DNA of 64,000 nucleotides, from assembly GCA_943789425.1 (NCBI GenBank), contig CALSUB010000013.1, positions 1-64,000 of the forward strand. The letters run 5' to 3'. This document shows, piece by piece, positions 56,076 to 64,000 of this stretch (its first letter is position 1; every line of letters starts with the position of its first letter). This DNA comes from an uncultured Luminiphilus sp. GTDB lineage: Bacteria; Pseudomonadota; Gammaproteobacteria; Pseudomonadales; Halieaceae. A program made the translations under genes and the position numbers. The notes under the pieces were generated by a model. That model was not told where the DNA came from. It saw only the letters and a list, made by a program, of their open reading frames with translations, and did no database searches.

Positions 56076-56134
56076 ATGCCATCGTTTACCGTTGATCGGT
56101 TACACTCGAGGTGCCTTCTGACACTGAGCATCCT

Positions 56135-56317
56135 ATGGACTGTCCGGTCAGCACCTACTCCTTTTTCGAAAGGCTTATAGAATGCGGCCTGTATGGCTTT
56201 AGCGCTCTGCAAGTCTTGATGCTAGTGGTCCTTGGGTTGATCGGCGCGACCTACGCCCTTTGGGAACATCGCAAGCAATTGCAGGCAGAGCGCGACGAGA
56301 AAACGGATCGGTTCTGA
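56135..56317 (+). CDS. 60-residue single-pass membrane protein
   Basis: MDCPVSTYSFFERLIECGLY leads into a hydrophobic helix (LQVLMLVVLGLIGATYAL) and a charged tail (WEHRKQLQAERDEKTDRF). No family recognised. It lies 59 bp after the PhyH gene. The clear helix/charged-tail layout supports it. Confidence 0.5.
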   Translation: MDCPVSTYSFFERLIECGLYGFSALQVLMLVVLGLIGATYALWEHRKQLQAERDEKTDRF

Positions 56318-56420
56318 GTTACCCGGCCGGCTCCTAAATAGGCCCGGCAGACCTCAAACGCCTCTGCCAGCGGCGCTTCGCCACAACCCGCCACTGCCTG
56401 ACAGCATCCGCACACAACGC

Positions 56421-56445
56421 AAAAAAAATCCGGCCAGAGCCGGAT
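56421..56445 (-). terminator. rho-independent terminator
   Basis: On the minus strand ATCCGGC and GCCGGAT pair around a four-base loop and are followed by eight Ts (complement of A8, 56421-56428). It sits 26 bases after the stop of the exported-protein gene at 56472. Confidence 0.88.
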
Positions 56446-56471
56446 CGATCGCTTTGATTCATGGGGCTGGC

Positions 56472-56879
56472 TTACTGCATGGTCAACACGTGTGAGGAGA
56501 GGTCATCTGCAGAACCGCAGGTGACTTCCATCACAGCAAACTGGGCCTGCCATTCTTTATCGGCGGCCTGCCATGCCAGAGCATTATTCATTGATTCAGC
56601 AGAACCATGCACATCGACAGACACCACTGCACCATCTTCATGGAGTGCGGGCGCCGCAGAGTAGGGGTAAGGCGAGGCATCACGCTCATAAGCAATCAGT
56701 GCTTTAAGGAGCGACAGTCCAGCATCAGCGTCCGCACAGGGCCAGTGATACACGACCATGACTTGGCCCGGTTGCGCGGCAAGCATCATATGATTGCCCT
56801 TTTCATGGTGACCGGCACTTGCGAAACCGGGTATCAACAGGATTGCGATCAGTAATGTAGCGCTTTTAAACAGTGTCAT
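56472..56879 (-). CDS. small exported protein
   Basis: 135 residues. A signal peptide (LFKSATLLIAILLIPGFASA) is followed by 'GHHEKGNHMM', a histidine-rich start that could bind metal. The mature part has 'VMVVYHWPCADADAGLSLLK' and 'WQAQFAVMEVTCGSADDL', two cysteines suggesting a disulfide. No family recognised. It has its own downstream terminator. Confidence 0.7.
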   Translation of the reverse strand: MTLFKSATLLIAILLIPGFASAGHHEKGNHMMLAAQPGQVMVVYHWPCADADAGLSLLKALIAYERDASPYPYSAAPALHEDGAVVSVDVHGSAESMNNALAWQAADKEWQAQFAVMEVTCGSADDLSSHVLTMQ

Positions 56880-56933
56880 AACATCTCTCCGTTATTCAGT
56901 CGTGAGTTTCTATCGTTGAGCGCAAACTGCTGC

Positions 56934-57178
56934 TTAGCGCGGGTCCTGATACTCGTAATAGCCGTCGGTTGGGATCATAACGTGTGCGCCAGGCGTTCCG
57001 GGGAACATGACATGGGGCGCGCCGCTGTTGAAATCATCCGTCATACCATCGAGCAAGGTAGGGTGGGTAACAGCATGAAACCTTTCCTCGTATTGCTCAT
57101 CATTTTGTTCACCGTATTTCCCTTTCGTTAGTCACTTTGTTGCGGCTGCATTGGAGTCTGCTGGCGACGCCCCCGCAT
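56934..57178 (-). CDS. possible ~81-residue protein, frameshifted
   Basis: ATG 57178 follows GGAGGG (complement of 57181-57186). The start reads MRGRRQQTPMQPQQSD. A base missing near 57130 restores an open frame with NDEQYEERFHAVTHP, 'TLLDGMTDDFNSGAPHVMFP' and 'GTPGAHVMIPTDGYYEYQDP', ending at 56934. The composition is protein-like and lacks stops for 66 codons. No family recognised; the frame break makes it uncertain. Confidence 0.4.
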
Positions 57179-57238
57179 AATCCCTCCAAAACGGCTTTAG
57201 ACTAGGGAAAAATAGGTCGCCACAAACACCAACTGCCA

Positions 57239-58243
57239 CTACAGGCTCACACAAATCTTGCCAAAGTGCTGCTGTGACTCCTGATAACGAAAGGCCTCCG
57301 CCAGCTCGGGTAATGCGAAGGTTTTATCAATAACCGGTTGCAGATCATTGGCCTCGACTGCGGCAATCATGTCGAGGTGGTCTGCCCGACTACCGACGGT
57401 GATACCGCTCAAGCGACCATTTTTCCTCATTAACTCACCCGTGGGCATCTCGCCGGCCCAGCCGGTGAGCACGCCAATGAGACTGATGCAGCCATCGATC
57501 GCCAAGGCATTAATAGATTGTGGCAAGTTGCCCGGGCCCCCGACTTCGACCACTAAATCCACGCCACATCCGCCTGTCAGTTCAAACGCCTGTTCACCCC
57601 AGTTGGCGTGCTCTCGGTAGTTGATGAGGTGTTCGGCACCCAGCGCGCCCAGCCGCTCAAGCTTGGCATCGGATGACGAGGTGGCAATAACACGGCAACC
57701 CATCATGCGGGCAAATTGCAGCGCCACCACCGATACACCACCACTCCCCTGCACTAATACCCAGTCACCGGGTTTGAGATCTGTCTCGACCACGAGTGCG
57801 CGCCACGCGGTTAACCCCGCGCAGGTCAGCGTTGCCGCTGCCGCAAAATCGAGATGAGCAGGCATTCGACTGAAGGCAGAAGCCGGCATGGTGACGCTTT
57901 GCGCCGCAAAGCCATCAACATGGTCACCCGGAACACCCAGCAGGCTTGGCAGGCTGGGGCGGCCCGATGGCCAATGAGGAAAAAAGTAACTCAGCACGCG
58001 ATCACCCACCGCATAATCAGAGACGCCCTCGCCCACTGCCGTGACGACACCCGCACCATCGGACATCGGAATGCGGCCATCCGCCGCAGGAATCATTCCG
58101 ATCACCACCGCATAATCGTGGAAGTTCAATGAGGTGGCTTTGACCTCGACCTGCACTTCGCCGAGGCCAGGCGCTCGTGGCGTGATCTCATTGAGCTGTA
58201 GTTGGTCAAGCCCCCCCGGGGCAGAAAGCTGCATTGCTTGCAT
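57239..58243 (-). CDS. zinc-independent MDR oxidoreductase (NAD(P)-dependent)
   Basis: 334 residues of the medium-chain dehydrogenase/reductase superfamily: 'KATSLNFHDYAVVIGMIPAA', 'GRIPMSDGAGVVTAVGEGVS', 'LTCAGLTAWRALV', 'VLVQGSGGVSVVALQFARMM', 'GCRVIATSSSDAKLERL'. The dinucleotide loop is GSGGVS. The structural-zinc cysteine cluster is absent, so it is closer to quinone-oxidoreductase-type MDRs. The start at 58243 is set by AGGAG five bases upstream. Confidence 0.88.
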   Translation of the reverse strand: MQAMQLSAPGGLDQLQLNEITPRAPGLGEVQVEVKATSLNFHDYAVVIGMIPAADGRIPMSDGAGVVTAVGEGVSDYAVGDRVLSYFFPHWPSGRPSLPSLLGVPGDHVDGFAAQSVTMPASAFSRMPAHLDFAAAATLTCAGLTAWRALVVETDLKPGDWVLVQGSGGVSVVALQFARMMGCRVIATSSSDAKLERLGALGAEHLINYREHANWGEQAFELTGGCGVDLVVEVGGPGNLPQSINALAIDGCISLIGVLTGWAGEMPTGELMRKNGRLSGITVGSRADHLDMIAAVEANDLQPVIDKTFALPELAEAFRYQESQQHFGKICVSL

Positions 58244-58483
58244 AAGCACTCCTATTGCTTCGTTGTATCAATCAAAAAAACTATCGCACCTTCTCAGACT
58301 GTATCCTGCGCATTGCGGGAATCTGTCATCGCCACAGTGGATCGGTAAACCACGTATTGAACGGCGAGGCGCCGTGTCTCTGCTAAGCTATCACCAATTA
58401 CCATCGTCAACCAAGACATGGCCAACGACCGGATCATGTCGCAATGCGTCCATTTTATGGCGCCATCGAGCTGAGAAACCGTC

Positions 58484-59404
58484 ATGACCAAACTAGCACA
58501 ACTGCGCACCATGACCACTGTCGTTGCCGACACGGGAGATCTTGATGCCATCGCCAAGCTCAAACCGACCGATGCCACCACGAACCCCTCACTGTTATTA
58601 AAAGCCGCTTCACTGGCAGAGTTCAGGGAATCGATCATCCAACTACAAACCGGTTCTCTGCCTATCGATGATCGGGTCGACCAATTTGCGGTGGCGGTGG
58701 GCTCAGAGGTCAATCGACTGATACCAGGCGTGATCAGTACAGAAGTGGACGCGCGACTCTCCTTCGATACAGACGCGACCATCGCCAAAGCTGAGAAACT
58801 CATTGAACTCTATGACAAGGCCGACATTAGCGCCGATCGAGTACTGATTAAAGTCGCTGCAACCTGGGAAGGTATCCGAGCGGCTGAAGCGCTAGAGCAA
58901 CGAGGTATTCACTGCAACGCCACCCTCATCTTCAGTTTCGAGCAGGCCTGCGCCTGTGCAGATGCAGGCGTCTTTCTGATCTCACCGTTTGTGGGACGTA
59001 TTACCGATTGGTACACCGCGCACACCGACTTGGTCATAACGGATCCATCGCAAGATCCCGGCGTGCAATCTGTCACCCGGATTTACAACCACTTTAAAAC
59101 ACACCGCTACGACACCGTCGTGATGGGCGCCAGCTTCCGAAATACGGGACAAATAGAAGCCTTAGCGGGCTGTGACCGGCTGACGATCAGTCCCACTCTA
59201 CTGAGCGAGCTAGCGGCTGACGACGGCACGCTGCCCCGTCAGTTGCAGGACACCGGTACACACCTGCCGCGACCAGAGCGACTCAGTCACAACGCGTTTC
59301 TCTTCGCCAACAGCCAAGATGCGATGGCGAGCGACAAGTTGAGCGATGGGATCCGACGTTTCGTAGCCGATCAAGAACAACTCGAGGCGCTGCTGGCCAG
59401 TTAG
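58484..59404 (+). CDS. tal: transaldolase
   Basis: A 306-residue class I TalB-type enzyme. The Schiff-base lysine is K123 in '[15 protein letters not shown]'. '[13 protein letters not shown]', '[12 protein letters not shown]', '[20 protein letters not shown]' and '[12 protein letters not shown]' are all typical. It moves dihydroxyacetone units in the non-oxidative pentose phosphate pathway. It is slightly shorter than E. coli TalB (317). Confidence 0.95.
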   Translation: MTKLAQLRTMTTVVADTGDLDAIAKLKPTDATTNPSLLLKAASLAEFRESIIQLQTGSLPIDDRVDQFAVAVGSEVNRLIPGVISTEVDARLSFDTDATIAKAEKLIELYDKADISADRVLIKVAATWEGIRAAEALEQRGIHCNATLIFSFEQACACADAGVFLISPFVGRITDWYTAHTDLVITDPSQDPGVQSVTRIYNHFKTHRYDTVVMGASFRNTGQIEALAGCDRLTISPTLLSELAADDGTLPRQLQDTGTHLPRPERLSHNAFLFANSQDAMASDKLSDGIRRFVADQEQLEALLAS

Positions 59405-59427
59405 CAGGGCAAATGACCGAGCCCTGC
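59404..59427 (+). terminator. hairpin after transaldolase
   Basis: GCAGGGC (59404-59410) pairs with GCCCTGC (59421-59427) around ten bases, right at the stop codon of the transaldolase gene. There is no T-run. It could be a rho-independent-like or mRNA-stabilising structure. Confidence 0.3.
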
Positions 59428-59558
59428 GATGAGGGCCTCTAATCAGAAGAGTGGGACGACATCAGCACACCGTGACGACCGCCCATTGAACTGGTGGCGA
59501 GACTCATCCCACGCATCACATCGCAGCCTCGTCCCAGTGCATCGCAGCGTGCCCTGCC

Positions 59559-60935
59559 TCACTCCAGAATGGCGGGTAATTCTTTTGCGAGGGCCATTCG
59601 TTGTTTGACTGCCTGGCCAGTGAGCGCAAAGCCCAGTAGATCGCCCTCACTGGAACGAAAGAGCGCTTTGATATCGGGCGCGTCACCCTCAAAAGACCAT
59701 TCTCCCTCGGCATCGCGCTCCGGCGGCGACACCACAATCGGGCACGCCGGCGTTTTGATGGCCACCGGCATCGCCGGGTAACTGACCTGCGTGGGTTCTC
59801 CTGCCAAGGTGGCCGCGAGGGCCCGCGCCGCCGCCATCAACGGTGCTACGTAGACCAGCACGTGTCCCGCCACCTCCGCGCAATCCCCCATGGCGTAAAC
59901 ATGTGGTGCACTCGTCTGTAACAGACGATCTGTCACGATGCCGCGCTGAGTCTGCAGGCCAGCCTCGTTAGCCAATGTCGTGCGAGGCCGCACACCAACC
60001 GCGCAGAGCACCGCATCCGCCTCAATCGTCTCTCCATTATTGAGGGATACGACGTAACCTGTCTCGCTCCGGTTCACTTCGGTTGCCAGTGGCCCAAAAT
60101 GAAACGTGGCGCCCTTTTCTTCCAATGCTGCTTGCACCGCCCGCCCCGATGGCTCGGGCAACAAGGTCGGCAAACACCAGCCCATGGGATCCACAGCTTC
60201 CACGGAAAAACCGCCATTGAGGAGATCATTCGCAAATTCGCAACCGATCAAACCCGCGCCAATAATGGCAATCTTTTTAGCGCCTCGAGACGCCAGTAAA
60301 TCCTGAAAACGCCGATAGTCGTCGAGATCGTTGACGCCCAGAACGTCATCCGCCGCATCGCCCCCAATTGGTGGGCGGATTAATTCAGCACCCAACGCCA
60401 GCACGAGCTCCGAATAACCCACTGATTCACCATTATCGAGCTGAACGGTTTGGGCATCGGTATCGATTTTGGTGATTTGTGTTCGCGTGCGCACCGTCAC
60501 CGACAATTGCTCAGCGAGCTCCGGAGCCGTTTGCGCCGTAAGCTTATCTGCCGAGAGATCTTTGGTGTAGCCGGTGGAGATCATTGGTTTTGAGTAGCCC
60601 TCGCCGCCATCAGACGTCAGGACTGTAATCGCGACCGCGTCATCTTTACGGCGCAACTCGCGCACCAAGCCGTAGCCCGCCAGCCCCGATCCGATGACAA
60701 CAACGTGGCGGCTTTGCGCTTCACTCTGCCCATCAGTGCTGGCATCAGTGTCTTCTGACACCTCATCTTCGGAACCGGGAATCAGCTCGAAATCATCTTT
60801 GCCTACACCGCAGTCAGGACAGGTCCAGTCGTCAGGTACGTCTTGCCACTTTGTACCGGGTGCAATGCCGTCATCTGGCCACCCCTCTTTCTCATCATAA
60901 ATCAGTCCGCAGACGATGCATTCCCATCGAGCCAT
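59559..60935 (-). CDS. rubredoxin fused to rubredoxin (NAD+) reductase
   Basis: 458 residues. The N-terminal rubredoxin has CIVCG (C6, C9) and CPDCG (C39, C42) around iron. An acidic linker (SEDEVSEDTDASTDGQSEAQ, about 54-75) is followed by a FAD/NAD oxidoreductase domain: FAD motif 'VVVIGSGLAGYGL' (79-91), NAD motif 'IAIIGAGLIGCEFAN' and 'HVYAMGDCAEVAGHVLVYV'. It passes electrons from NAD(P)H to rubredoxin within one chain, for use by an alkane hydroxylase, by an oxygenase or in oxidative-stress reduction. In many bacteria the two are separate proteins. Confidence 0.92.
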   Translation of the reverse strand: MARWECIVCGLIYDEKEGWPDDGIAPGTKWQDVPDDWTCPDCGVGKDDFELIPGSEDEVSEDTDASTDGQSEAQSRHVVVIGSGLAGYGLVRELRRKDDAVAITVLTSDGGEGYSKPMISTGYTKDLSADKLTAQTAPELAEQLSVTVRTRTQITKIDTDAQTVQLDNGESVGYSELVLALGAELIRPPIGGDAADDVLGVNDLDDYRRFQDLLASRGAKKIAIIGAGLIGCEFANDLLNGGFSVEAVDPMGWCLPTLLPEPSGRAVQAALEEKGATFHFGPLATEVNRSETGYVVSLNNGETIEADAVLCAVGVRPRTTLANEAGLQTQRGIVTDRLLQTSAPHVYAMGDCAEVAGHVLVYVAPLMAAARALAATLAGEPTQVSYPAMPVAIKTPACPIVVSPPERDAEGEWSFEGDAPDIKALFRSSEGDLLGFALTGQAVKQRMALAKELPAILE

Positions 60936-61055
60936 GTGCGCTTTTCCTATTTTGTTCGTCTCTCGACAATCGATGCGCGGACAGGTCCCACGCCGTGCGC
61001 GATTGTCGCATTTACCTCACGGCTACGGCGTTGTCTGCCCGCCTTGCCGCATTGA

Positions 61056-63153
<2,098 letters not shown>

Positions 63154-63413
63154 TCATTGTTGGTAGCAGGTGAATAGAGGACGCAAGATAGCGCAGCCTG
63201 AGGAGTGAAAACAGTAGTTTGAGGGGGTTTTACCCATGACCATCGCGCAGCTCGGAGCGTTCGGGCACGCCCCTCGCGACACTGATCACCTGCTCACGCT
63301 GATTAGAGCGTCCCGCTTATCCGCGGACTTGCCGATTCTTTCCTTATTTTGTATGGCTTGTTAGACACAAATACAGTAAAACTATTAGCACATTAGCGGT
63401 ATTACTCAAGACG

Positions 63414-64000
63414 ATGGACAGAACAGTACTACTGACATTGGGACGCTTTCCTAAGGCACTCACACTCGCCCGAGGACTGCATCGCCAAGGGGCTCGGGTT
63501 ATTGTGGCGGACCCTCTGAAACGTCACATCTGCTCGGTCAGTCGCGCCGTCGCCAAAAATTATCAAGTTAGCGCCCCCAACGACGATCTCCTTGCGTGGC
63601 AAACGGAGTTGCTCGCGATTATCGAATCCGAGCACATCACCGACGTCATTCCCGTTTCGGAGGAAATCTGCCACGTTGGTAATCTCGCGACCCTGATACC
63701 CGATACAGTCCGCTACCTCGGCCCATCAGCGCAATGGTTAGATCAATGGCATGACAAACTGGATTTTGTAGCTCATGCCATTAATCGAGGCGTCACCGCA
63801 CCCTCGGTCTACGTGGCAACTGATCCTGATACCCGCGGACTACTCAGGCAAACCGACTGTGTGCTCAAACCACGGAGAGGTTGCTCGGGGACTGAGGTCT
63901 CTTTTATCCGCCGAGGCAGCGCACTGCCCACAGCATCAGCCGACATGCTACTGCAACGCAAGGTAGAGGGGAGTCACTTGTGTACCCTGAGCTGGGTAAA
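63414..64000 (+). CDS. ATP-grasp protein, N-terminal part (runs off the window)
   Basis: Partial: 195 codons from ATG 63414 with no stop before 64000. It starts MDRTVLLTLGRFPKALTLAR and contains 'GARVIVADPLKRHICSVSRA', 'VIPVSEEICHVGNLATLIPD', 'WHDKLDFVAHAINRGVTAPS' and 'LKPRRGCSGTEVSFI'. This is the preATP-grasp and ATP-binding loop order of carboxylate-amine ligase proteins with a CPSase-type fold. The ligase substrate is unknown. Confidence 0.7.
   Translation, partial: MDRTVLLTLGRFPKALTLARGLHRQGARVIVADPLKRHICSVSRAVAKNYQVSAPNDDLLAWQTELLAIIESEHITDVIPVSEEICHVGNLATLIPDTVRYLGPSAQWLDQWHDKLDFVAHAINRGVTAPSVYVATDPDTRGLLRQTDCVLKPRRGCSGTEVSFIRRGSALPTASADMLLQRKVEGSHLCTLSWV

Overview
The window looks like a chromosomal segment of a moderately GC-rich, aerobic, probably marine gammaproteobacterium. 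The evidence is a miaE tRNA hydroxylase, a canonical Fur box, a fadH-type dienoyl-CoA reductase, NAD-dependent molybdenum formate dehydrogenase genes and a large methylated-amine/one-carbon gene set. A family such as Halieaceae (OM60/NOR5 type) would fit, but that is inference. No tRNA, rRNA, CRISPR array, transposase or phage structural gene was seen.

Layout. 0.1-3.2 kb: small genes (two 42-residue membrane proteins, a YbjQ-family protein, a 52-residue acidic protein), an MTHFR-like gene and a decayed ABM-like gene. 3.8-17.2 kb: a corrinoid demethylation locus. It has a badly broken MttB-like gene (3812-5365), two translationally coupled dimethylglycine/sarcosine dehydrogenase-like genes on the minus strand, then a plus-strand operon of MttB-like methyltransferase, corrinoid protein, DUF1638 protein, PF13769 'virulence factor' protein, pterin-dependent methyltransferase and ferredoxin/ASKHA reactivase. 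17.3-21 kb: a divergent SnoaL-like/Rieske oxygenase pair, an LLM-class oxidoreductase and a GFA-like protein. 21-32.5 kb, all minus strand: fhs-fdhD-fdsG-fdsB-fdsA-fdsD, then a third dehydrogenase paralogue and a GlxA/AraC-type regulator. Together these can take methyl groups to methyl- or methylene-tetrahydrofolate, then formate, then CO2 with NADH. A related operator-like element lies before three of the transcription units (10.65, 17.9 and 24.8 kb), with the AraC-type regulator as the obvious candidate ligand.

33-46 kb: envelope and hydrolase genes (DUF1254/1214 lipoprotein, D-aminoacylase-like amidohydrolase, phospholipase D/cardiolipin synthase-like lipoprotein, NAPE-PLD-like MBL lipoprotein, DUF885 lipoprotein, sterol desaturase-type hydroxylase), miaE with a downstream glycosyltransferase-like gene, and DUF6607. 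At 46 kb a perfect 9-1-9 Fur palindrome precedes an unrecognised gene, with a truncated peroxiredoxin remnant downstream. 48-53.5 kb: a second Rieske oxygenase, SLC13 permease, cysC and sat form a sulfate uptake/activation block. 54-64 kb: RidA + PhyH pair, small secreted and membrane proteins, an MDR oxidoreductase, transaldolase, a rubredoxin-rubredoxin reductase fusion, FadH and the start of an ATP-grasp protein that runs off the end.

Quality caveat: about thirty single-base frame breaks were found by joining homologous protein segments across frames. They are densest between 3.8 and 36 kb and most sit at short homopolymers. Some genes carry several mutually compensating breaks. Sequencing or assembly indels explain most of them better than biological decay does, so genes are given at their full reconstructed extent with the break positions stated.
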